DNA from: Phycisphaerales bacterium UBA2402
GTDB taxonomy: Bacteria > Planctomycetota > Phycisphaerae > Phycisphaerales > UBA1924
Assembly: GCA_002343715.1 (NCBI GenBank)
Contig: DDSA01000165.1
Span: 71,442-102,721, forward strand
Direction: 5' to 3'
DNA: 31,280 nt
In this document: positions 14,091-21,693 of the stretch, in pieces
Numbering within the stretch: position 1 is the stretch's first letter
Layout of the letters: each line of letters opens with the position of its first letter
The notes under the pieces: model-generated
Databases searched by the model: none
What the model saw: only the letters and a program-made list of their open reading frames with translations
Told to the model about the DNA's origin: nothing
Program-made: the position numbers and the translations under genes

Positions 14091-15344
14091 ATGACTCCGA
14101 ACCTCCTCCGTCGTGAGTTTCTGCTCCTGACCTCCGCCGCCATGCTCGCGCCCAGCGTTTTCGCCGTGGCGCGGCCATGCGGAAGGAGAATCGTCAGCGG
14201 CCGTGAAGTCTTGGACAAGGCGGTGGCCTATCTCCGCACGCAGCAGGACAAGGCGACAGGGGGGTGGTCGATTTCTGAGAAAGGCCCCAACTTCCCCGCG
14301 ATCACGGGCCTTGTGGTGGGGGGGCTTCTCGCCCACCCGGAGATCAAGGAGAGCGATCCCGCTGTCATCGCGGGCATCAACTACATCCTCTCGAAGCAAC
14401 AACCCGACGGAGGTATCTACGAGTCCATCACCCCGACCTACAACACGTCGATCTGCCTGGCAACGCTCTCGAAGGTGACCAGCCCGCCTGGAGTGGCCGA
14501 TGCACGAAACCGGGCGTTGGCATTCCTGCGCACCTTGCAATGGGGCGAAGAGGCCAAGCCGGTCGAGGCGACCGGCGATCCGGTGCAGGTCGTCAACCGG
14601 GACCACCCGTTCTACGGCGGGGTGGGATACGGCAGGCACGGCCGACCCGACCTCTCCAACACAGCCTTCTTCGCCGAGGCCCTGCACGCCGCGGGTGTCG
14701 ATACCAACGATCCGGCCTACGCACGCACGCTCGTCTTCCTGCAGCGCACCCAGATGCTCGCCACGATGAAAAACGCAAAGGGCGAGTCCGTACCGGTCAA
14801 TGACCTGCCGTACGCACAAGGCTCTCGACAAGGCGGATTCGTCTATTCGACGAGCGAAACCAAGGACAACCGCGGCATGGGCCAGACCAACGCGGGCACC
14901 GTCGAGGAAACTCTCGACGATGGCACCGTCGCCAGCCGCCTGCGTTGTTACGGTTCGATGACCTACAGCGGGTTCAAAAGTTACCTCTACGCGGGCCTCT
15001 CGAAAGACGATCCTCGCGTCACCGCCGCACGCGAGTGGATCGCCCGTAACTACACGCTCGAAGAGAATCCCGGCGTCGGCACCGACGGGTTGTACTACTA
15101 CTACCTCGTCTTCGCCCGGGCCATGGGGGCCTTCGGCAGCCCGACGATCACCCCGATCGGCACCAATGGACCAGGCGCACCGCGCCGATGGGCCGATGAC
15201 CTCATCGAGAAACTCGCCTCACTCCAGCAGCCCGATGGTTCCTTCAAGGTCGTCGATGACCGCTGGATGGAGAACAACCCGGTCCTGATCGCTTCCTACG
15301 CAGTCAACGCACTGGCGGAAGCGCTCCGTTCTCAGGAACTCTGA
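14091..15344 (+). CDS. Exported squalene-cyclase/prenyltransferase-fold repeat protein
   Basis: The 417-residue protein begins with a Tat-like signal (LLRREFLLLTSAAMLAPS), so it is probably exported folded. The rest consists of alpha-alpha toroid repeats like those in squalene cyclases and protein prenyltransferase beta subunits. Recurrent QQ or Q-DG turns mark the repeats: QQDKATGGW, QQPDGGIY and QQPDGSF. The DxDD acid motif of true squalene-hopene cyclases is absent, so terpene cyclisation is not supported. Planctomycetes carry many such proteins of unknown role. ATG 14091 fits the signal peptide start. The next gene starts 45 bases downstream and may be cotranscribed. Confidence 0.85.
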   Translation: MTPNLLRREFLLLTSAAMLAPSVFAVARPCGRRIVSGREVLDKAVAYLRTQQDKATGGWSISEKGPNFPAITGLVVGGLLAHPEIKESDPAVIAGINYILSKQQPDGGIYESITPTYNTSICLATLSKVTSPPGVADARNRALAFLRTLQWGEEAKPVEATGDPVQVVNRDHPFYGGVGYGRHGRPDLSNTAFFAEALHAAGVDTNDPAYARTLVFLQRTQMLATMKNAKGESVPVNDLPYAQGSRQGGFVYSTSETKDNRGMGQTNAGTVEETLDDGTVASRLRCYGSMTYSGFKSYLYAGLSKDDPRVTAAREWIARNYTLEENPGVGTDGLYYYYLVFARAMGAFGSPTITPIGTNGPGAPRRWADDLIEKLASLQQPDGSFKVVDDRWMENNPVLIASYAVNALAEALRSQEL

Positions 15345-15389
15345 GCGATTCGTGCCGCGGGCGATCGCTTGTTGAACAAGGAACTGTCT

Positions 15390-16067
15390 GTGCCGACGAA
15401 AATGGTGCTGTGCGTTGCGGGGTTGATGTGCATGCCCGTAGGGTGTCGCAGCGGGCAAACGCCCCGAAGCGATCAGCAGTCCGCGCTCCCCGGAACACCC
15501 ATATTCAACGGGAAGGACCTGAGCGGGTGGAAGGGGCTGGTCGCCGATCCACCGAAGCGCGCCATGATGACCCCCGAACAACTCGCCGCTGCCCAGGTCG
15601 CGGCGGACGCCAAGATGAAAGCCCATTGGTCAGTCTTGGACGGGGTGCTCTACTTCGATGGCAAAGGTGATAATCTGTGCACGGCAGCCGACTACGCCGA
15701 CTTTGAACTCTGGCTGGAGTGGAAAATCCCACCCGGCGGTGACAGCGGCATCTACCTCCGCGGCACGCCCCAGGTGCAGATCTGGGACAACCCCATCGGT
15801 TCCGGCGGTCTGTACAACAACCAGAAGAACCCCAGCAAGCCTCTTGTGGTCGCCGACCGCCCCCCTGGTGAATGGAACTCCTTCTACATCCGCATGATCG
15901 GAGAGCGGGTCTGGGTGGATTTGAACGGGGTGCGCGTTGTTGACGGCGTGCCTCTCGAAAACTATTGGGAGAGAGACAAACCCATCTACGCCTCGGGTCA
16001 GATCGAACTGCAGAACCACGGCGGGGAACTCTGGTTCCGCAACATCCGGATCCGCCCCATCGAGTAA
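15390..16067 (+). CDS. DUF1080 (3-keto-disaccharide hydrolase-like) exported protein
   Basis: The 225-residue product has one DUF1080 domain, a concanavalin-like jelly roll found in many planctomycete secreted proteins; some members act on 3-keto-glycosides. Motifs are IFNGKDLSGW near the N-terminus, a central WKIPPGGDSGIYLRG, IWDNP, and the closing IELQNHGGELWFRNIRI. The start was placed at GTG 15390, because AAGGAA (15378-15383) lies six bases upstream; upstream TTG codons lack this. The N-terminus is a short hydrophobic signal ending MPVGC, possibly a lipoprotein site, although Pro at -3 is unusual. It follows the cyclase-fold gene on the same strand and ends ten bases before the convergent transporter gene. 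Confidence 0.87.
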   Translation: MPTKMVLCVAGLMCMPVGCRSGQTPRSDQQSALPGTPIFNGKDLSGWKGLVADPPKRAMMTPEQLAAAQVAADAKMKAHWSVLDGVLYFDGKGDNLCTAADYADFELWLEWKIPPGGDSGIYLRGTPQVQIWDNPIGSGGLYNNQKNPSKPLVVADRPPGEWNSFYIRMIGERVWVDLNGVRVVDGVPLENYWERDKPIYASGQIELQNHGGELWFRNIRIRPIE

Positions 16068-16077
16068 GCCGCAAAAT

Positions 16078-17328
16078 TCAGCGCGTGTGCCGATGCACCC
16101 GGCGGACCACCGCGCCCGCCACCCCCGCCGTGATCAGGGCAACCAGCCCCAGCATCACAGGCTCAAATGATGCCTCCGGCAGCATCCCTCGGACAGCCGC
16201 TTCGCTGGCCATGAACCCGATGAGCGGGCCGACGGTGTACCCAAGCCCGATCAAACCCTCGTGCGAACCCCCGGCATCCGCCTCGTTCCGCTGCACCTCC
16301 ATGCCGTAGTACAGCGCGGCGGAGTAGACCGTCGCCATGCCCGTGCCGAACATGAACAACCCGGTCACCATCATGGCGATCCCGCCTTTTCCGCCATCCA
16401 GCACCGGTGAGAGCACGCACACCCCGAACCCGACCACGATCAGCCCGCCGCCAAGAATCGCCGGCCACCATCGCCCGTGCCACCCTTGCCACCGCTGCAT
16501 GGCCAGAAACGTGAAGACGCGCGGCACCAGCCACGCGGTCGCCAAAAAGGCACGCCAGTCCTCCGCCACGCCCAGCCTCGCCATCGCACCCGGCAGGTAC
16601 GGCCCCAGCGCGCTGCTCACCAGGTAACTCATCGGGAGTAAATACCGAAACGTCACCATCAGGTCTTCGTACACCGGCGGGTGCGGCTCGTGTTCTTCAT
16701 GCACGTGCGGCGGCAGGTCGGCCGAAAATCGCAGGATGAGCGGGATCGCCGCCATGTGCAGCACTCCCAGCGCCAGGATCGTCTCCACCGTGTGCGCCCT
16801 GATCAGCGGCGACATGCCCCAGTACGTCACCACAATCGCCGATGACCACACCACGTTCCACACGCCCATCGCCGATCGCAGGCTCGCGCCGCTCCGCCCC
16901 CCGCTCACATACCCCTCAACCAGCGGCCACAGCACGCCGGCCATCGGGCTGTACAAGCACACCAGGAGCCACGCCGACCACGCTCCCGGTTGCCCGCTCG
17001 GCCCGGCGAAATACATCGCCGCACGGGGGATGACGCACAACGCCCCCATCCCGATCATCAGCATGATCAGCAAGGCCCGCGCTCCGAGCGAAGGGAACAT
17101 CCGCCTCAACCCGATCAGGAGTCGGCTCGTGCCCAGGGCAGCCGCGACGTACGTCACCCCCAGCGCCACCCCCAGGAGATAGTTCTGCGATCGTGTGAAC
17201 CCGTACGCCGGGCCGTCCGTGAGGAAGAAAATGCCGTTGGTCACCACCCCTGTGCCCACGCTGTTGATGAACGTCACCGCAAGCACCGCGCCGAACGGCG
17301 ACTGTGACGCGGCGGGCATGGGAAACAT
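16078..17328 (-). CDS. MFS-like integral membrane transporter
   Basis: The 416-residue protein has about ten to twelve hydrophobic segments throughout and resembles the major facilitator superfamily. A typical half-repeat is seen at the N-terminus (FINSVGTGVVTNGIFFL) and the C-terminal half contains ALYYGMEV followed by GLIGLGYTVGPLIG, common in planctomycete MFS-like proteins. The central cytoplasmic loop is His-rich (residues 206-219, PPHVHEEHEPHPPV). Substrate is unknown. The start is uncertain: ATG 17328 leaves a short hydrophilic N-terminus before the first helix, ATG 17319 is also possible, and an in-frame GTG at 17421 would add 31 unlikely residues. No Shine-Dalgarno precedes any of them. 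It converges on the DUF1080 gene. Confidence 0.85.
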   Translation of the reverse strand: MFPMPAASQSPFGAVLAVTFINSVGTGVVTNGIFFLTDGPAYGFTRSQNYLLGVALGVTYVAAALGTSRLLIGLRRMFPSLGARALLIMLMIGMGALCVIPRAAMYFAGPSGQPGAWSAWLLVCLYSPMAGVLWPLVEGYVSGGRSGASLRSAMGVWNVVWSSAIVVTYWGMSPLIRAHTVETILALGVLHMAAIPLILRFSADLPPHVHEEHEPHPPVYEDLMVTFRYLLPMSYLVSSALGPYLPGAMARLGVAEDWRAFLATAWLVPRVFTFLAMQRWQGWHGRWWPAILGGGLIVVGFGVCVLSPVLDGGKGGIAMMVTGLFMFGTGMATVYSAALYYGMEVQRNEADAGGSHEGLIGLGYTVGPLIGFMASEAAVRGMLPEASFEPVMLGLVALITAGVAGAVVRRVHRHTR

Positions 17329-17460
17329 GGTGCGGTCGGGCGAAGTGGTCACGGCAGATTTCCCGTGGCCGGGGCGTTGCCGCGACGGGGAAACGATCGT
17401 AGCATGTAGGCTCTGATACACGGCCCGCGGCGACCGCCGCGCCGTTCAACGGAGCAATCG

Positions 17461-17534
17461 GTCCGCGTAGCTCAACTGGATAGAGCGTTGGCCTCCGAAG
17501 CCAAAGGTTGCAGGTTCGACTCCCGCCGCGGACG
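17461..17534 (+). tRNA. tRNA-Arg (anticodon CCG)
   Basis: A full cloverleaf can be drawn over 74 bases. The acceptor stem is GTCCGCG (17461-17467) with CGCGGAC (17527-17533). The D stem is GCTC/GAGC. The anticodon stem is TTGGC/GCCAA with loop CTCCGAA, giving anticodon CCG at 17495-17497, which reads CGG. The T loop is TTCGACT. The T stem (GCAGG, 17510-17514, with CCCGC, 17522-17526) has one A-C mismatch. CCA is not encoded. There are no neighbouring tRNAs and no integrase. Confidence 0.97.
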
Positions 17535-17630
17535 TTTCTGCCGACTCCAATCACCGGCTCTCTGGCGGTGTGATCCGCATCAACCCCCGGCCGGTGCGGG
17601 AGATCTCGGCGTGTGTGCAAGAGCGTGACC

Positions 17631-17636
17631 TACGCT
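17631..17636 (+). promoter_or_regulatory. Candidate -10 box of the ABC-2 exporter operon
   Basis: TACGCT (17631-17636) ends ten bases before the ATG at 17647, giving a leader of only a few bases. The identical hexamer lies nine bases before nuoC (29370-29375). Confidence 0.3.
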
Positions 17637-17646
17637 CGCCCCGCCG

Positions 17647-18504
17647 ATGCTCCGCCTCAATCAACTCCGCAAGTCCTTCGGCGCTGTGGCCGCGGTGGAC
17701 TCAGTATCGCTCGAAATCCGTCGTGGCGAGGTCTTCGGCCTGCTTGGTCCCAACGGCGCGGGCAAATCCACAACCATCGGTATGGCCGTAGGCCTGCTCG
17801 CGCCGGACTCGGGCAGCGTCGAACTGGAGGGTGTCGGCCCGCCGACAGACCCGAAAGTTCGAGCGCATATCGGTGTGGCCCCACAGGCCCTGGCCGTCTA
17901 CGACGACCTGACAGGTGAAGAGAATCTCCGCTTCTTTGGTCGTCTTTACGGGCTTCGCGCATCTGTGCTCAGAGAACGAGTGGCCGCGGTACTCGAGATG
18001 GTCGGTCTCTCGGCACGCAGCGCCGATCGCGTCGGGACATACTCGGGGGGTATGAAGCGCCGCTTGAACCTCGCCGCCGCGCTGGTTCATGACCCGCCGC
18101 TGCTGCTCCTCGATGAGCCGACCGCGGGCGTCGATCCCCAAAGCCGCAACAACATCCTCGACCTGGTGCGGGAACTCGCCTCGCGGGGTCGGAGCATCGG
18201 TTACACAACCCATTACATGGAAGAGGCCGACCGCCTCTGCGACCGGGTCGCGATCATCGACAAGGGCCGCATCCTCGCTCTGGGCACCGTCCACGAACTG
18301 ATCGAACGCCACGGCGGCAAGAGTCTCATCACCGTGACGCGCGAAAACGGTGAGGATCAACGCATCGAGACCGCGGACCCGCTCCCCGACATCACCCGGC
18401 TGCTCGCACCCGGCTCAAGCGAGAGTGTCCGGGCGGTCCGCATCGACCGCCCCGACCTCGAATCTGTCTTTCTTTCTCTCACAGGAAGGAGTCTGCGCGA
18501 CTGA
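17647..18504 (+). CDS. ABC-2 exporter ATP-binding protein
   Basis: The 285-residue ATPase drives the permease encoded 12 bases downstream. Landmarks are Walker A GPNGAGKS (34-41), Q-loop Gln80 (VAPQ), signature YSGGMKRR (132-139), Walker B LLLLDE (152-157), D-loop GVDP and H-loop His189 (TTHYMEEAD). The last 70 residues form a small accessory domain with RLLAPG, typical of drug and lipid exporters of the LnrL/NatA type. ATG 17647 is the natural start; no Shine-Dalgarno is seen. The exported compound is unknown, with antibiotic resistance, lipid or polysaccharide export all possible. Confidence 0.93.
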   Translation: MLRLNQLRKSFGAVAAVDSVSLEIRRGEVFGLLGPNGAGKSTTIGMAVGLLAPDSGSVELEGVGPPTDPKVRAHIGVAPQALAVYDDLTGEENLRFFGRLYGLRASVLRERVAAVLEMVGLSARSADRVGTYSGGMKRRLNLAAALVHDPPLLLLDEPTAGVDPQSRNNILDLVRELASRGRSIGYTTHYMEEADRLCDRVAIIDKGRILALGTVHELIERHGGKSLITVTRENGEDQRIETADPLPDITRLLAPGSSESVRAVRIDRPDLESVFLSLTGRSLRD

Positions 18505-18516
18505 AGCGCCGAGCGC

Positions 18517-19794
18517 ATGGGACCGATCTGGGCCATGGCGATCAAGGACCTGCGCCACCTCCTGAGGGACAAGGGCGCGGCGTTCTTTGCGCTCGTCTTT
18601 CCCCTGCTCGTCGCGTTCTTTTTCGGGGCTATCTTCGGCGGCGGCGGTGGGGGGGGCACGCTCCGGGTAATCTTGGTTGACGAGGACGGTTCGCCCGCCA
18701 GCGCTCTCTTCGCCTCCGACATCGCCGCCGATGCCGCCCTCCGTGTGACGACCGTTACGGACAGGGACGCCGCTGCCGCCGTAGTCCGCAGAGGCGACGC
18801 CGTGGCCGCCATCATCATCCCTCGCGGGTTCTCCGATCAGGCGGACCAGGTATTCGCCGGAGGATCCATGCAGGTGGAGGGGGTGGTCGATCCCGCCAGA
18901 CGCGCCGAGGCCGGATTGCTGACCGGGAAACTCAATGAACTGGCGTTCCGCCAGATGGTCCGCACGTTCGGTGACAACGAGAAAATGAGCAAGGCTCTCG
19001 ATAGTGCCCGCATCTCGATCACCGCTGCCACCGACCTCACACCCGTGCAGAAGGGTCTTTTCAGCGTGATGTTCGACGCCGTCGGCAACCTCGCCCGCGG
19101 CGGGGCGACCTCTCAGGCCGACGGGACCAACCCGCTCGGCTCATGGAACCCGGTGCAGGTCACGCTCTCCGAAGTCACCAGCGAGCGTGCTGTCCCCACC
19201 AGCGCGTACCAGATCTCGTTCACGCAGGGCATCATCTGGGGTCTGATGGGCTGCGTCACCACCTTCGGACTCTCCATGGCCTTCGAGCGATCCAGAGGCA
19301 CGCTGTTGCGTCTCGTCGTTTCACCGATCTCTATGCGGCATGTCCTCGCCGGGAAAGCCCTCGCCTGTTTCATCGCCTGCATGGCGGTCCAGGCGCTCCT
19401 CCTCGCCGTTGGTGTTCTGGCGTTGGGTATCCGAATCGACCAACCCGCGATGATGCTGGTCGCGGCGGTCGCCGCGGCATTCGGGTTTACCGGGGTCATG
19501 ATGCTCATGGCGGGCATGAGCCGCACCGAGGGCGGTGGCGCAGGCATGGGAAGGGCACTCATCCTTGTCCTGGCCATGATCGGCGGCGGCACTGTCCCCC
19601 TCTTTGTCATGCCCCAGTACATGCAGACCGCCAGCAAGATCAGCCCCTTCTCCTGGGCCACGATCGCCATGGAAGGGGCTATGTGGAGAGGTTTTTCAAT
19701 GTTTGAAATGGCCGTGCCGGTCGGGGTTCTGTTGGGGTTTGGCGTCGTAGGCTTCGCGGCGGGCGCGTGGTGCTTGCGCCACCGAACGCTCTAG
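18517..19794 (+). CDS. ABC-2 type exporter permease
   Basis: The 425-residue membrane protein is the partner of the ATPase just upstream. It follows the ABC-2 plan: a short cytoplasmic N-terminus (AIKDLRHLLRDK), a first membrane helix (FFALVFPLLVAFFFGAIF), a large extracytoplasmic domain of about 180 residues including LRVILVDEDGSP, then five membrane helices in the C-terminal half. The segment ISFTQGIIWGLMGC followed by SMAFERSRGTLLRLVVSP is characteristic of the family. A run of eight G (18649-18656) lies in the glycine-rich stretch after the first helix. The gap of 12 bases to the ATPase indicates one operon. Confidence 0.92.
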   Translation: MGPIWAMAIKDLRHLLRDKGAAFFALVFPLLVAFFFGAIFGGGGGGGTLRVILVDEDGSPASALFASDIAADAALRVTTVTDRDAAAAVVRRGDAVAAIIIPRGFSDQADQVFAGGSMQVEGVVDPARRAEAGLLTGKLNELAFRQMVRTFGDNEKMSKALDSARISITAATDLTPVQKGLFSVMFDAVGNLARGGATSQADGTNPLGSWNPVQVTLSEVTSERAVPTSAYQISFTQGIIWGLMGCVTTFGLSMAFERSRGTLLRLVVSPISMRHVLAGKALACFIACMAVQALLLAVGVLALGIRIDQPAMMLVAAVAAAFGFTGVMMLMAGMSRTEGGGAGMGRALILVLAMIGGGTVPLFVMPQYMQTASKISPFSWATIAMEGAMWRGFSMFEMAVPVGVLLGFGVVGFAAGAWCLRHRTL

Positions 19795-19886
19795 CGTCAA
19801 CTCTCGATATCGGCGGCGCACATACCTACCATTGCTCCCTTCGCACGGCACCCGTCCAAGCGAATCAAGTACGGAGTTCAATCCAC

Positions 19887-20288
19887 GTGGCCAAGAAGTC
19901 CTTTCGTTGCAAACTCGTCACCCCCGCCGCCGCGCTGGTCGATGGCGAGGTGAGTTATGCCTCCGTTCCCGCATGGGACGGTCTGATCGGCTTCCTCCCA
20001 GGACGCTCCGCCTTTCTCGGAAAACTCGGCACGGGCGAACTCCGCCTCGACATGGCCGGAGACAAATCCGGAGAGAGCAAGTCCTTCCTCGTCGATGGCG
20101 GCTTCATCCGCATGGCCGATGACCAGATGACCATCCTCGCCGAAACAGCCCTGCCCGCCGATGCCATTCAACCCGGTGCCGCCGAGGCCGAGTTGAAGGC
20201 CGCCCAGACCGAGGACAACCCCGACAAGCGTGCCCGGGCCAAAGCCAGAGCACGCGTCATGTCCCAGTTGGCCAACTCCCGAAACTGA
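19887..20288 (+). CDS. atpC: ATP synthase F1 epsilon subunit
   Basis: The 133-residue product matches the F1 epsilon subunit, which couples the rotor to the catalytic head and regulates ATP hydrolysis. The N-terminal beta-sandwich shows FRCKLVTPAAALVDGEVSY, then GLIGFLPGRSAFLGKLGTG, and VDGGFIRMADDQMTILAE. A charged helical C-terminus follows (AEAELKAAQTEDNPDKRARAK). The GTG at 19887 was chosen because GGAG (19873-19876) lies ten bases upstream and the family starts at this strand; in-frame upstream codons overlap the leader. No other ATP synthase gene is in the window, so this subunit is apart from its usual operon. It follows the ABC-2 permease by 92 bases. Confidence 0.9.
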   Translation: MAKKSFRCKLVTPAAALVDGEVSYASVPAWDGLIGFLPGRSAFLGKLGTGELRLDMAGDKSGESKSFLVDGGFIRMADDQMTILAETALPADAIQPGAAEAELKAAQTEDNPDKRARAKARARVMSQLANSRN

Positions 20289-20332
20289 CCTTCACCAGGC
20301 TCTTCGCACTCACGGTTCTGTCACGCCCGCAC

Positions 20333-20464
20333 ACGGCGGAGACTGTACCGCCGTCTACACGCGCTCCGCGTCCTGCTATTCTCATCCCATTGCATGAAGC
20401 CAAACCGCCGCACCCCGGCGGTTCATCCCGGAAGTGTGAATCAAGAAAGGCCCGCCTCCGGGCC
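20333..20464 (+). promoter_or_regulatory. Three stem-loops between atpC and the Gfo/Idh gene
   Basis: Stem 1: ACGGCGG (20333-20339) with CCGCCGT (20348-20354), 8-base loop. Stem 2: AACCGCCG (20403-20410) with CGGCGGTT (20416-20423), 5-base loop. Stem 3: GGCCCG (20449-20454) with CGGGCC (20459-20464), 4-base loop. If transcription starts near 20389, stems 2 and 3 are in the leader and stem 3 ends eight bases before the Shine-Dalgarno. Stem 1 may end the upstream transcript, but no T-run follows. Confidence 0.45.
20354..20382 (+). promoter_or_regulatory. Candidate promoter of the Gfo/Idh - GH172 operon
   Basis: TCTACA (20354-20359) and TATTCT (20377-20382) are 17 bases apart. The same -10 hexamer is found upstream of the secreted protease. 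The implied leader is about 93 nt. Confidence 0.42.
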
Positions 20465-20481
20465 GGGCCGCGGAGAACGTG

Positions 20482-21663
20482 ATGAGCGACAACAGAGTCC
20501 TTCGGATGGGAATGGTCGGAGGCGGGCGAGGCGCCTTCATCGGCGAGGTGCACCGCACCGCCGCGTGCATGGATGGTGGCGTGCGTTTCGTGGCGGGGTG
20601 CTTGTCCTCAACCCCGGACAAGGCCCTGGCTTCCGGACAGGACCTCGGCCTCAATCCCTCCCGCAACTACGCCACATGGCGGGACATGCTCGAAACAGAG
20701 CGCTCGCGTCCAGCCGATGACCGAATTGACTTCGTCAGCATCGTGACACCCAACCACGTCCACCACGAGGTGGCGCTCGCATTCACCCGCGCCGGGATAC
20801 ACGTCGTCTGCGACAAGCCCTTGGTACACACCTCAGCGCAGGCCAGGGAACTCGTCGAAGCCGTCAGCGCCGCCGGGACTGTCTTCGCCGTTACGTACAA
20901 CTACTCCGGCTACCCGATGGTCAAACACGCGCGATACATGGTCCGTTCCGGCGAGATCGGTGCCGTGAGAAAGGTCATCGTCGAGTACAACCAGGGTTGG
21001 CTCGCCGGAAAACTCGAAGAAACAGGCCAGAAACAGGCCGACTGGCGCACCGACCCCGCACGCAGCGGGGCGGCCGGTGCCGTCGGCGACATCGGCAGCC
21101 ACGCCGAGCAACTCACCTCGTACATCACGGGCCTGGAGATATCCGCCATCTGCGCCGATCTCACAAGTTTTGTACCCGGCAGGCGGCTCGATGATGATGC
21201 AAACCTCCTGCTTCGGCTCACCGCCACAGGACGAACCGATGAGGCCCGTGGCGTGCTTATCGCATCGCAGATCGAGATCGGCCACGAGAACGACCTCCGC
21301 ATCCGCATCTTCGGCTCAACCGGGTCGCTCGAATGGCGGCAGGAAGAGCCAAACCTGCTGATCCACCGTCCCGAAGGAGCACCGCAGCGCGTCCTCAGCC
21401 GCGGCAACGCCTACCTCTGCGATGCCGCCAAGCGAGCGACTCGAATCCCGCCCGGACACCCGGAGGCCTTCCTCGAAGCCTTCGCCAACGTCTACAACAA
21501 CGCCGCCGTGTCCATCCGGGCCGGCCGCGGCGGTCTCGCCGCTCCGGATGAGTTCGACTTTCCCGGCGTCATCGACGGTGCCCGGGGTGTCTGGTTCATC
21601 GAAAAAACCGTGGAGAGCGCCGCCAGCAGCGCCAAGTGGACCACGGCGAGCTTCGTTCGCTGA
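20482..21663 (+). CDS. Gfo/Idh/MocA-family oxidoreductase
   Basis: The 393-residue protein is an NAD(P)-dependent sugar or inositol oxidoreductase. The Rossmann domain starts [12 protein letters not shown] and continues with [14 protein letters not shown] and the DKP variant (VVCDKPL) of the usual EKP motif. The second domain has [21 protein letters not shown], holding the conserved Asp and His of the active site. ATG 20482 is preferred over the adjacent GTG 20479, because GGAG (20472-20475) is six bases upstream. It precedes a GH172-type glycosidase by 30 bases, so the pair probably processes one sugar. The exact substrate cannot be read from sequence. Confidence 0.92.
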   Translation: MSDNRVLRMGMVGGGRGAFIGEVHRTAACMDGGVRFVAGCLSSTPDKALASGQDLGLNPSRNYATWRDMLETERSRPADDRIDFVSIVTPNHVHHEVALAFTRAGIHVVCDKPLVHTSAQARELVEAVSAAGTVFAVTYNYSGYPMVKHARYMVRSGEIGAVRKVIVEYNQGWLAGKLEETGQKQADWRTDPARSGAAGAVGDIGSHAEQLTSYITGLEISAICADLTSFVPGRRLDDDANLLLRLTATGRTDEARGVLIASQIEIGHENDLRIRIFGSTGSLEWRQEEPNLLIHRPEGAPQRVLSRGNAYLCDAAKRATRIPPGHPEAFLEAFANVYNNAAVSIRAGRGGLAAPDEFDFPGVIDGARGVWFIEKTVESAASSAKWTTASFVR

Positions 21664-21693
21664 CCTCCGCACTTGGCACACAAAGGGGTTCCT

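Noticed and set aside
14091..15344. Squalene-hopene cyclase
   Set aside because: It is about two thirds of the usual length, lacks the DxDD motif and carries an export signal.
17461..17534. tRNA gene as an integration site for a mobile element
   Set aside because: No integrase, no repeat of the tRNA 3' end downstream and no change in gene character on either side.
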